From: an uncultured Oscillospiraceae bacterium
Lineage (GTDB): Bacteria; Bacillota; Clostridia; Oscillospirales; Oscillospiraceae
Length of the DNA stretch: 12,667 nucleotides
NCBI GenBank assembly: GCA_934565415.1
Contig: CAKTHQ010000050.1
Location: 1-12,667 of the forward strand
Direction: 5' to 3'
In this document: piece by piece, positions 1 to 7,892 of the stretch
How positions within the stretch are numbered: position 1 is the first letter of the stretch
Layout: each line of letters starts with the position of its first letter
Notes under the pieces: model-generated
Databases searched by the model: none
Told to the model about the DNA's origin: nothing
Seen by the model: only the letters and a program-made list of their open reading frames with translations
Position numbers and translations under genes: made by a program

Positions 1-1752
1 TACGCCCAGGGCAGTGATACCCGCCGCCGCTACAAGCAGGTGGGGAGTTTGCTTCCAAGAGACACCGCCGACAAGGTCCGGGCTTACATTCAGGAGCACC
101 GGATTGCCGGTGTCCATCTGGAGCCTTCCGCCAAAAGGAGCTACCCTTTCGGGGAGCTGGCAAGCCAGGTCATTGGATTTACCAATCTGTCCGGCCAGGG
201 CAGCGAGGGAGTAGAGGCGGCCTATGATGCTTTTCTCTCCGGCCCTACAGCCAGAGTGATCACCACCAAGGGCAGCAACGAAATGGATATGCCCTTTTCC
301 TACGAAAACCTGGAGGTGCCGAAAAAGGCCTGCAATGTGATTCTTACCCTGGATACCACGGTACAAAGCTGCCTGGAAAACCGGCTCAAGGAAGCCATCG
401 CCAAATACGATGTGCAAAACGGCGCCTTTGGACTGGTGATGAACTGCAAGACGGGAGAAATTCTCGCTATGGCAACCATCGGGGGCTTCGACCCCAACGA
501 CTACCAGCGCATTGCGGATGAAAAGACCGCACAGGCTTTGGAGGATATGGAGGATGCCTATAAGGCCTACCCCGAAAGAAGCCCGGAGTATATAGAAGGG
601 AAGAGCGCCTATGAGCAGGCCCTTACCGCCGCCAGATTAAAGCAGTGGCGGAACCGGGTTCTGTCCGACGGCTATGAGCCGGGGTCTACCTTTAAGGTAA
701 TGACTATGGCGGCGGCCCTGGACTGCGGGGCTATCGACCTCAATACTTCTTTTTACTGCCGGGGGGCGGAAAAGATTCCGGGCCGGTCTCAGCTGCTCCA
801 CTGCTGGCGCTCTGCCGGACATGGGGCAGAGCAGACCCCCCAGGCTTTGCAAAATTCCTGCAACCTGGCCTTTGCCCATATCGCGTTAAAGCTGGGCGGA
901 GACCGATTTTACAACTATGTGCAGCGCTTTGGCATTCTGGAAAAAACCGGTATTGACCTGAGCGGCGAAAGCAAGGGCGTGTTTTTTGACAAGTCCCTGA
1001 TTACCAATACCGATAAATGGGGAACGGCCTCCCTGACTTCCGGCTCTTTTGGCCAGACCTTTAAAATCACGCCCTTGCAGCTGGTCCGGGGCATTGCTTC
1101 GGTGGTCAATGGAGGAAAGCTCTTGGAGCCTTACATCGTTTCGGAAATCCAGGATGAACAGGGAAACGTGGTGTTCCGGCAGGAGCCCACCGTGGTAAGA
1201 CGGACCATTGGGGAGGAAACCTCCGCAACCATGCGGACCCTCATCCGGTCGGTCGTCACGGAGGGAACGGCCAAAAACGCCAATGTTCCCGGGTTCTCTA
1301 TTGGGGGGAAAACCGGAACCAGCGAGAAAATTGATGTATTTGACGACAAGGGCCAGCGTGTGCTGGATAAAATTGTATCCTTTGTGGGGATTGCGCCCAT
1401 GGAGAATCCGGAGTATATTGTACTGGCGGCTTTGGATACCCCCAGCCGCGCCACCGGTATCTATATTTCCGGCGGCGTCATGGCGGCCCCTACCGTGGGA
1501 GCAATCCTCGGGGATATTCTGCCATACCTGGGGGTTGCCAAAAGCGAAAGGCCGGAAACGGTACAGGTAGAAGAGCTGCTGGGCCTATCCCGAAAGGAAG
1601 CGGAGAAAAGGCTGAAGTCTGTGGATCTGACCCCGGTGTTTACAGGGGAAGGAGAGCAGGTAACGGACCAGCTTCCGCTGCCGGGGGAAACGGTGGAAAA
1701 GGGAAGCCAGGTACTTGTGTATCTGGGGGACCGGACAGAAGAAAGAGAATAG
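1..1752 (+). CDS. spoVD: Class B penicillin-binding protein (SpoVD/FtsI type), 5' partial
   Basis: This is a peptidoglycan DD-transpeptidase that cross-links septal or spore-cortex glycan outside the membrane. The reading frame is open from base 1, so the N-terminus with its membrane anchor lies upstream; a GTG at 40 is internal. Of 583 residues present, 1-60 resemble the end of the PBP dimerisation domain. The transpeptidase motifs are all visible: STFK with the acylated serine at S229, SCN at 286-288, and KTGT at 437-440. Residues 521-578 form a single C-terminal PASTA domain, as in Bacillus SpoVD (its paralogue PBP2B has two). A charged stretch of about 44 residues (170-213) sits between the FDPND motif and the WRN..SDGYEPGSTFK block. 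The stop overlaps the murE ribosome binding site, and the SEDS partner lies downstream in the same operon. Whether it serves vegetative division, sporulation or both cannot be decided from sequence; ftsI is the alternative name. Confidence 0.93.
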   Translation, partial: YAQGSDTRRRYKQVGSLLPRDTADKVRAYIQEHRIAGVHLEPSAKRSYPFGELASQVIGFTNLSGQGSEGVEAAYDAFLSGPTARVITTKGSNEMDMPFSYENLEVPKKACNVILTLDTTVQSCLENRLKEAIAKYDVQNGAFGLVMNCKTGEILAMATIGGFDPNDYQRIADEKTAQALEDMEDAYKAYPERSPEYIEGKSAYEQALTAARLKQWRNRVLSDGYEPGSTFKVMTMAAALDCGAIDLNTSFYCRGAEKIPGRSQLLHCWRSAGHGAEQTPQALQNSCNLAFAHIALKLGGDRFYNYVQRFGILEKTGIDLSGESKGVFFDKSLITNTDKWGTASLTSGSFGQTFKITPLQLVRGIASVVNGGKLLEPYIVSEIQDEQGNVVFRQEPTVVRRTIGEETSATMRTLIRSVVTEGTAKNANVPGFSIGGKTGTSEKIDVFDDKGQRVLDKIVSFVGIAPMENPEYIVLAALDTPSRATGIYISGGVMAAPTVGAILGDILPYLGVAKSERPETVQVEELLGLSRKEAEKRLKSVDLTPVFTGEGEQVTDQLPLPGETVEKGSQVLVYLGDRTEERE

Positions 1753-1762
1753 GAGAGTCCCA

Positions 1763-3223
1763 ATGAAACTGAAAGATTTGTTGCGGGATGTCCGCGTTTT
1801 AGAGCTTTGTGCGGATCCGGATACAGAGATCACCTCCGTGGCCTATGATTCCCGGAGGGTGGAAGAAGGCGGCCTGTTTGCGGCCATTTCCGGCTTTGCC
1901 TCCGACGGCAACCGGTTTATTCCACAGGCTGTGGAAAAAGGGGCGAGGGTGGTAGTTACCGCCCAGAAGCCGGAGGGGAAGGTGCCCTATGTGCTGGTGG
2001 AATCCGACCGGCTGGCTCTGGCGAGAATCGCCGGGAACTTCTACGGCCGCCCGGCGGAGAAAATGTGCATTATCGGCGTGACCGGCACCAACGGCAAGAC
2101 CTCCGTTACCCTCCTGTTAAAGGCGCTGCTGGAAAAAACGCTGGGGGCCAAGGTGGGGCTTGTTGGCACCATGGGAAACCTGATTGGCTGCGAAGAGGTC
2201 CCCTCCGAGCGGACCACTCCGGAGAGTCTGGAACTGCAAGCGCTTTTCGCCCGGATGCAGGCCGCAGGCTGCACCCATGTGGTCATGGAGGTATCCAGCC
2301 ACGCCATTGCGCTGGACCGCATCGGCGGCATCCATTATAACGCTGCGGCCTTTACCAACCTGACGGAGGACCATCTGGATTTCCACAAGACCATGGAAGC
2401 CTATCGGGATACCAAGGCGCAGCTTTTCGCCCGGTGTGACCGGGCGGTAATCAACCTGGACGATCCCTACGGAAAGGATATGCTTGCCGCCTGTACCTGT
2501 CAGGCCCTATCCGTTTCCGCTCACGGAAACGGGGATTTAACGGCCAGGGATATTCAGCTCCACTCCGACGGTATTGAATATACGGCGGTGTGCCATGGAG
2601 AAGAGGCGAGGGTCTATGTGCCCATCCCCGGCCGGTTTACGGTATACAACAGCCTGACGGTATTGGGCCTGGGCAAGGTTTTGGGAATTCCCCTGGAGCA
2701 GGGGGCGAAGGCCTTGGAGGATGTTGCCGGTGTTAAAGGCCGCATCGAGGTGGTGCCCACCCCCGGGATGCCCTACACCGTACTCATCGACTACGCCCAT
2801 ACGCCGGACGGACTGCTCAATGTGCTCACCTCTGTCCGGGATTTTTGCAGGGGCAGGCTTATTGCCGTTTTCGGCTGCGGTGGAGACCGGGATCCTATCA
2901 AGCGGCCGATTATGGGAAAAATTGGTGTGGAAAAATCTGATTTTGCCATTATTACCTCGGATAATCCCCGAACGGAGGACCCTATGGCCATCATCCGGGA
3001 TATTTTAAAGGGTGTGGACGACTCCATGGGGGAATACACCGTCATTGAAGATCGCCGGAAGGCCATCAGATACGCTATGGACATTGGCCAAAAAAATGAT
3101 ATAATAGTATTGGCGGGAAAGGGCCATGAGACCTACCAGGATGTGGGCGGTGTAAAGCACCACCTGGATGAGCGGGAAGAGGTACAGGCCCATCTGTCAG
3201 AATTGAGGGAACACCATGAGTAA
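1763..3223 (+). CDS. murE: UDP-MurNAc-L-Ala-D-Glu:meso-diaminopimelate ligase
   Basis: This cytoplasmic Mur ligase uses ATP to add the third stem-peptide residue to UDP-MurNAc-L-Ala-D-Glu. The protein has 486 residues, normal for MurE. The ATP loop GVTGTNGKT spans 105-113 with the lysine at 112. The lysine expected to be carbamylated is K218 in YRDTKAQLF. DNPR at 400-403 is the known signature for meso-DAP as substrate, as opposed to L-lysine enzymes, so the cell wall is predicted to be of DAP type. The ATG at 1763 was chosen because AGGAG at 1751-1755 lies 7 nt upstream; an earlier in-frame ATG at 1715 lies deep in the PBP gene and has no such site. The gap to the PBP gene is 10 nt, and the end overlaps murF by 8 nt. 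Confidence 0.97.
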   Translation: MKLKDLLRDVRVLELCADPDTEITSVAYDSRRVEEGGLFAAISGFASDGNRFIPQAVEKGARVVVTAQKPEGKVPYVLVESDRLALARIAGNFYGRPAEKMCIIGVTGTNGKTSVTLLLKALLEKTLGAKVGLVGTMGNLIGCEEVPSERTTPESLELQALFARMQAAGCTHVVMEVSSHAIALDRIGGIHYNAAAFTNLTEDHLDFHKTMEAYRDTKAQLFARCDRAVINLDDPYGKDMLAACTCQALSVSAHGNGDLTARDIQLHSDGIEYTAVCHGEEARVYVPIPGRFTVYNSLTVLGLGKVLGIPLEQGAKALEDVAGVKGRIEVVPTPGMPYTVLIDYAHTPDGLLNVLTSVRDFCRGRLIAVFGCGGDRDPIKRPIMGKIGVEKSDFAIITSDNPRTEDPMAIIRDILKGVDDSMGEYTVIEDRRKAIRYAMDIGQKNDIIVLAGKGHETYQDVGGVKHHLDEREEVQAHLSELREHHE

Positions 3224-4598
3224 AATTACGCTGCTGCAGGCGGCCCAATGGTGCGGCGGTCATGTGGAAAAGCAGTTTGAAAACGTAGAGTTCTTTGGGG
3301 CCAACAACGATACCCGGCTGATCCGGCCCGGGCAGCTGTTTGTGGCCCTGAAAGGCACCCGGGACGGCAACGACTTTGTGGCCGATGCCATCCGTAAGGG
3401 CGCCTCGGCGGCGCTGTGCAGCCGGGAAATGCCCGGAGTGCCTGCCATCGTGGTAGAAGATACCCGTCTGGCCCTTGGAAAAATTGCCGCCGGGGAGCGG
3501 AAGCGTTTGGGGCTGAAGGTCGTTGGCATTACCGGCTCCGTTGGCAAAAGCACCACCAAGGAAATGGTGGCGGCGGTGCTGGAGAGTACCTACCGCACTG
3601 CGAAGACCCCGGTGAACCACAACAACGACATCGGTATGCCTATGGCCATTCTGGCCATCCCGGAGGGGACCGAAGTGGCCGTGCTGGAAATGGGCATGAA
3701 CCATTTCCGGGAAATGGCGTACCTGTCCCATATTGCTAAGCCGGATATTGCGGTGATCGTAAATATCGGCACGGCCCACATTGAGTTTTTGGGCACCGTG
3801 GCCGGGATTCGCCAGGCCAAGCTGGAAATCCTGGAGGGTATGGGCTGGGAAGGAAGGCTCCTGCTCAATGGGGATGATGTGATGCTGCGGAATCTGGACT
3901 GTAAGCCAAAGCAGCAGATTATCTATTACGGGTCCGACAAAGAATGCCAGGTGTGCTGCGGCAGTGTGCACAACCGGGATGGCTGCCTGCGCTTTACGGT
4001 AACGGCAGGAAAGGAGCAGTTCCCTGTGGAAATGCACCTGGAGGGCCGGCACTTTGTATCGGATGCCATGGCCGCCGTTGCGGTGGGCCTGGAGCTGAAA
4101 GTGCCGATTGAAAAGATACAAAAGAGTCTGCTGGACTTTAAAAACCTGGCCGGACGCCAGGAGATTATTGAAGAATACGGCCTTACCTTCATCCGGGACT
4201 GCTACAACGCAGGCCCCGAATCTATGGAGGCGGCGCTCCGCGTTCTGGGGGACCGGACAGGGCGGAGGATTGCGGTTCTTGGGGATATGCTGGAGCTGGG
4301 GGACCGGGCGGCGGCGGAGCACTATCGCATTGGCCGCATTGCCGCGGAACGGGTAGACTGGGTACTGGCTTATGGACCCAATGCCGACCGGGTGGTCGGC
4401 GGTTGCGTCACCGGCGGTATGCCTGAAACCAGGGCCCTGGCCTTTTCCGACCAGACGGCACTATTGTGCGAGCTGCAGCGTATTGCCCGGCCGGGGGATG
4501 TGATGCTCTTTAAGGGCAGCCGGGGAATGCACATGGAAAATGTGCTGGACGGATTTTTGAAGTATGAAAAAGATCTGAATGGAGGTTCTTCCACATGA
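3216..4598 (+). CDS. murF: UDP-MurNAc-tripeptide:D-alanyl-D-alanine ligase
   Basis: This cytoplasmic ATP-dependent ligase attaches D-Ala-D-Ala to the UDP-MurNAc tripeptide, completing the soluble precursor used by MraY. It has 460 residues, the usual size. The N-terminal domain (about 1-95) is the UDP-substrate domain. The ATP loop GITGSVGKSTTK is at 104-115 with K111; the central domain continues with the conserved EMGMNHFREM block. The C-terminal domain carries DCYNAGPESM and VLGDMLELG, both typical of MurF. The ATG at 3216 lies inside the end of murE (ATGAGTAA overlap) with GAGGGA 5 nt upstream, which implies coupled translation. The stop overlaps the mraY start by 4 nt. P-loop plus substrate-block motifs separate it from MurC, MurD and MurE. 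Confidence 0.96.
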   Translation: MSKITLLQAAQWCGGHVEKQFENVEFFGANNDTRLIRPGQLFVALKGTRDGNDFVADAIRKGASAALCSREMPGVPAIVVEDTRLALGKIAAGERKRLGLKVVGITGSVGKSTTKEMVAAVLESTYRTAKTPVNHNNDIGMPMAILAIPEGTEVAVLEMGMNHFREMAYLSHIAKPDIAVIVNIGTAHIEFLGTVAGIRQAKLEILEGMGWEGRLLLNGDDVMLRNLDCKPKQQIIYYGSDKECQVCCGSVHNRDGCLRFTVTAGKEQFPVEMHLEGRHFVSDAMAAVAVGLELKVPIEKIQKSLLDFKNLAGRQEIIEEYGLTFIRDCYNAGPESMEAALRVLGDRTGRRIAVLGDMLELGDRAAAEHYRIGRIAAERVDWVLAYGPNADRVVGGCVTGGMPETRALAFSDQTALLCELQRIARPGDVMLFKGSRGMHMENVLDGFLKYEKDLNGGSST

Positions 4599-5572
4599 TA
4601 CGTTTGCTTGTGACCGCCGTGGCCGGCGCCGTCATTTCTACCATTTTTGGATACCTGCTGCTTCCGCTGCTGCGGTCACTGAAATCCGGCCAGTCCCTCC
4701 ACAAGGTAGGTCCAACCTGGCACAACGGCAAGGTGGGTACGCCCTTAATGATGGGACTGATGTTCATTTTCGGAAGTTTGGTGTGCATTGTTGCAAACCT
4801 TCCCTGGATTGAGGAGTACAGCTCCTTTTTCGTCTTTGCCTTGGCTGTCTGCTTTGGCCTCATTGGGTTTATCGACGACTATTATAAGGTCCACAACCGC
4901 CGGGATATGGGTCTGACCGCTTTGCAGAAGTCCATGCTTCAGGCGGCCGTGGCCGGTGTGTTCCTGTATGTGCTGTATATGAGCGGCATTCTGACCTGCG
5001 ACCTGTATATTCCGTTCCTGAATAAGCGCTATTATATCCCGCCCATTATCTACGGTATTTTCGGTATGCTGGTGATTGTGGGCTGTGTAAACTCCGTGAA
5101 CCTGACCGATGGCATTGACGGCCTGAGCTCTTCCGTCACGCTCCCTGTGATGATTTTCTTTACTGTGGCGGCAGTAAAAATGGACCGGATGGATGCGGCA
5201 GTGCTGCCTGCGGCTCTGATTGGCGGGCTGCTTGCTTTCCTGCGGTTCAACTGGCACCCGGCCAAGGCCTTTATGGGGGACACCGGGTCCCTGTTCCTAG
5301 GCGGCGTGGTCTGCGGCCTGGCCTTCGCTCTGGATATTCCTCTGGTTCTAATTTTTGCGGGCTTTGTCTACATTGTGGAGACTCTGTCCGATATTCTGCA
5401 GGTGAGCTATTTTAAAGCCACCCACGGCAAGCGGATTTTTAAGATGGCCCCCATCCACCATCATTTTGAAATGTGCGGCTGGAAGGAGGAGAAAATCGTC
5501 CTCAGCTTTACCGCCGTCTCTGCCATTATGTGCCTGGTGGCCTGGTGGAGTATTTCCGGCCTGGTGGGATAA
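4595..5572 (+). CDS. mraY: Phospho-MurNAc-pentapeptide transferase
   Basis: This polytopic membrane enzyme transfers phospho-MurNAc-pentapeptide from UDP to undecaprenyl phosphate, making lipid I on the inner membrane face. At 325 residues it is of typical length, with around ten hydrophobic segments. Conserved cytoplasmic motifs are visible: FIDDYYK with D94 and D95, NLTDGIDGL starting at N169, MGDTGSLFLG at 227-236, and the APIHHHFE loop with H288-H290. The first cytoplasmic loop reads GPTWHNGKVGTPLMMG, where many MraY proteins have a TPTMGG ending, a small divergence. GGAGG at 4581-4585 lies 9 nt before the ATG, which overlaps the murF stop as ATGA. The next gene here is the SEDS gene, not murD. 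Confidence 0.96.
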   Translation: MIRLLVTAVAGAVISTIFGYLLLPLLRSLKSGQSLHKVGPTWHNGKVGTPLMMGLMFIFGSLVCIVANLPWIEEYSSFFVFALAVCFGLIGFIDDYYKVHNRRDMGLTALQKSMLQAAVAGVFLYVLYMSGILTCDLYIPFLNKRYYIPPIIYGIFGMLVIVGCVNSVNLTDGIDGLSSSVTLPVMIFFTVAAVKMDRMDAAVLPAALIGGLLAFLRFNWHPAKAFMGDTGSLFLGGVVCGLAFALDIPLVLIFAGFVYIVETLSDILQVSYFKATHGKRIFKMAPIHHHFEMCGWKEEKIVLSFTAVSAIMCLVAWWSISGLVG

Positions 5573-5586
5573 GAAAGGAGCGCTTT

Positions 5587-6750
5587 ATGGCAGCAGAGCA
5601 TCATCTGCCTGCCAAAGAGGACCTCTGCGAAAGCAGAGTGGACATTCCGTTTTTGATTTTGACCTTGGGCCTGCTGGCGCTGGGCCTGGCGGTTCTGTAT
5701 TCCGCCAGCTCCGCCCAGAGCGCCTACGATACGGGCTACGCCATCACCACCCGCTATTTGCAGCGGCAGGCGGTATGCGCAGGTCTGGGGCTTGCGGCGC
5801 TTGTTTCCTTTAGCCGGATACCGGTAAAGGTGTGGTACCGGCTTTGCTGGCCTCTGTATTTTTTAAGTATTCTGCTTCTTTTGAGTGTGCTGCTGTTTGG
5901 GCAGTCCGTCAACGGAGCCAGACGATGGATCAGTGTCGCGGGGCTCCAGTTTCAACCCTCTGAAATTGCCAAGTTTACCCTTATCCTGGCGTTTTCCAGA
6001 TTGAGCGCTGACTTTGGCGAAAAAAGCAAAGATTTTACCCATGGCGTCCTTGGCTTTTCAGGAGCACTGTTGGGCATTTTGGTCCCGTTAGCGCTGGAAA
6101 AGCATTTAAGCGCCATTATGCTTATGGGCATGGTGGCCGTGGTGATGATGTATTATGCCGGTACCCGGCTCCGCTGGCTTTTACTGGGAGCCGGTGGGGC
6201 GGTGGTGTTCCTGGTGGTGTATGTCAGCTTCATGGGCTACGCCGGGGACCGGATCACCGCCTGGCGGCACCCGGAACTGGACCCCGGGGATACCGGCTAC
6301 CAGATTTTGCAGTCCCTTTACGCCATCGGCTCCGGCGGCGTCTGGGGCCTTGGCTTTGGGAAGAGCAGGCAGAAATATCTGTATCTGCCTTTTCAGTATA
6401 ATGATTATATCTTCGCCATTGTCTGTGAGGAGCTGGGCCTTTTTGGGGCAGGCATCCTGATGCTTCTGTTCGGGATGCTAATCCTGCGGGGTTTCCGGAT
6501 TGCCCGGAAGGCCGGGGACCGGTTTTCCATGTTTCTGGCTGCGGGACTTACGAGCCTCATTGCGGTGCAGACTTTACTAAATTTGTGTGTTGTCACGAAC
6601 CTGTTGCCTTCTACCGGCATTGCACTGCCTTTCTTTTCCTACGGCGGTACGGCATTGGCGGTGAATCTGGGGGAAATGGGAGTCGTGTTGCATATATCCA
6701 GAAATCGAAGCGGCATCAATAAGCCGCGTATCAGGAGGATAAGGTTTTGA
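5587..6750 (+). CDS. ftsW: SEDS-family peptidoglycan glycosyltransferase (FtsW/SpoVE)
   Basis: SEDS proteins polymerise lipid II into glycan strands and work paired with a class B PBP, here probably the one encoded at the window start. The protein has 387 residues and about ten membrane spans, beginning with a hydrophobic segment near residues 20-42. GARRWISV followed by FQPSEIAK is the family signature. The long extracellular loop leads to LPFQYNDYIFAIVCEELG, in which D273 matches the catalytic aspartate described for RodA and FtsW. The last block has FFSYGGTAL. The usual (E/Q)PDxGT segment is replaced by EKHLSAIML. ATG 5587 has AGGAG at 5576-5580, 6 nt away; a longer upstream frame would overlap mraY and lacks support. 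The tail is basic. FtsW and SpoVE cannot be separated without phylogeny; RodA is less likely given the location. Confidence 0.93.
   Translation: MAAEHHLPAKEDLCESRVDIPFLILTLGLLALGLAVLYSASSAQSAYDTGYAITTRYLQRQAVCAGLGLAALVSFSRIPVKVWYRLCWPLYFLSILLLLSVLLFGQSVNGARRWISVAGLQFQPSEIAKFTLILAFSRLSADFGEKSKDFTHGVLGFSGALLGILVPLALEKHLSAIMLMGMVAVVMMYYAGTRLRWLLLGAGGAVVFLVVYVSFMGYAGDRITAWRHPELDPGDTGYQILQSLYAIGSGGVWGLGFGKSRQKYLYLPFQYNDYIFAIVCEELGLFGAGILMLLFGMLILRGFRIARKAGDRFSMFLAAGLTSLIAVQTLLNLCVVTNLLPSTGIALPFFSYGGTALAVNLGEMGVVLHISRNRSGINKPRIRRIRF
6733..6749 (+). promoter_or_regulatory. Ribosome binding site that fixes the TTG start of murG
   Basis: AGGAGG at 6733-6738 stands 8 nt before TTG at 6747-6749. No ATG or GTG in the same frame fits: the codons right after the TTG give NLVFTCGGTAGH, the expected first strand and loop of MurG. 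The TTG overlaps the TGA stop of ftsW (TTGA), so translation is probably coupled. Confidence 0.85.
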
Positions 6751-7877
6751 ATCTGGTATTTACCTGCGGCGGAACCGCCGGACATATTAATCCGGCCATC
6801 GCTGTCGCCAAAGAAATGTGCAGGCGTCACCCGGATTGCAAGGTGCTCTTTATCGGCGCCCAGGGCCATATGGAGGAAAAACTGGTGCCCCAGGCGGGGT
6901 TTGAGCTGAAGACCCTCCCCGGCTCCGGCCTGAGCCGGAAGCTGAACGGCAAGGGCATCAAGCAGAATTTCCACGCCGCCAAGTGCGTATTGGACGCAGT
7001 GAAAAAGTGCAAGGAGATCTTCCGGGAGTTTCGGCCGGATGTGATCATCGGTACCGGCGGCTATGCCAGCTTCCCGGCTCTGTATGCGGGCAGCAAGCTT
7101 GGAATTCCTACCTGCGTCCATGAGAGCAACGCCGTTCCCGGCGTTACCACGAAAATGGTGGCCAAGCGCGCTTCCCGGGTCCTGGTGGCTTTTGAGGAGA
7201 GCGTGGGTTACTATTCCGACCCCGGTAAGGTAGAGGTTGTGGGTATGCCTCTGCAGCAGGGGTTTATCTATGCGGATAAAAGGGAAGCCAGAAAGCAGCT
7301 GGGGCTGGGGGAGGACGACCTGGTTGTTCTGTCCGCCTTTGGAAGCCTGGGCGCCAAGCATATGAATGAAATGGTAGCAGAGCTTATGTGCATGGAAAAG
7401 GAGGAGGGCTTTCCCTTCCACCATATCCACGCCACCGGCGGCTTCGGCTGGGAATGGATGCCGGAGCTCCTGGAAAAGGACGGCCTGGATCTGCCCCATA
7501 CCCCGGCCATCGATATGCGGGAGTATATTTACGATATGCCCCTGGAAATGGCAGCGGCGGATGTGGTTATCAGCCGGTCCGGCGCGGCTACCTGCAATGA
7601 AATTGCAGCCTCCGGCACCCCCAGTATTCTGATTCCCTCTCCAAACGTGACCAATAACCACCAGGAGCGGAATGCAAGAGTCCTCTCGGACCGGGACGCG
7701 GCGGTGACCATCTTGGAAAAAGACTGCACGCCCCAGAGAATTATGGAGGAGCTGAAGGCGCTGCTGGAGGATAAGAGCCGTCGGGAAAATATGAGCAAGA
7801 CCCTGAAAAGCATGGTGCGGCTGGATTCCACCCAGCGGATCTGCGACATTGTGGAAGAGCTGGCAAAGCCCCAATAA
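6747..7877 (+). CDS. murG: UDP-GlcNAc:lipid I N-acetylglucosaminyltransferase
   Basis: MurG adds GlcNAc from UDP-GlcNAc to lipid I at the cytoplasmic membrane surface, giving lipid II. The product has 376 residues, slightly above the usual 355-365. The GT-B fold motifs are present: GGTAGHINPA starting at G8, HESNAVPG with H125, AFGSLGAKH between the two domains, and the UDP-GlcNAc-binding block SRSGAATCNEIA starting at S276, followed by ILIPSP and NNHQERNA with H305 and Q306. Some of these differ by one residue from common forms (HEQNA, GGSQGA) but remain recognisable. Translation starts at a TTG supported by AGGAGG and the N-terminal motif. It is flanked by the SEDS gene (4-nt overlap) and ftsQ (15-nt gap). 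Confidence 0.95.
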   Translation: MNLVFTCGGTAGHINPAIAVAKEMCRRHPDCKVLFIGAQGHMEEKLVPQAGFELKTLPGSGLSRKLNGKGIKQNFHAAKCVLDAVKKCKEIFREFRPDVIIGTGGYASFPALYAGSKLGIPTCVHESNAVPGVTTKMVAKRASRVLVAFEESVGYYSDPGKVEVVGMPLQQGFIYADKREARKQLGLGEDDLVVLSAFGSLGAKHMNEMVAELMCMEKEEGFPFHHIHATGGFGWEWMPELLEKDGLDLPHTPAIDMREYIYDMPLEMAAADVVISRSGAATCNEIAASGTPSILIPSPNVTNNHQERNARVLSDRDAAVTILEKDCTPQRIMEELKALLEDKSRRENMSKTLKSMVRLDSTQRICDIVEELAKPQ

Positions 7878-7892
7878 ACGAGGAACAAAGCA

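Noticed and set aside
1723..4260. A shared 16-base string, CTGGGGGACCGGACAG, in the PBP gene and in murF
   Set aside because: Both copies encode Leu-Gly-Asp-Arg in the same codon style. One pair of coding matches in unrelated genes looks like chance and codon preference, not a repeat element.
3075..4322. 415-residue open frame on the minus strand over murF
   Set aside because: It is a shadow of murF, which has full Mur ligase motifs. The antisense product is rich in His, Gln and Pro and has no recognisable family.
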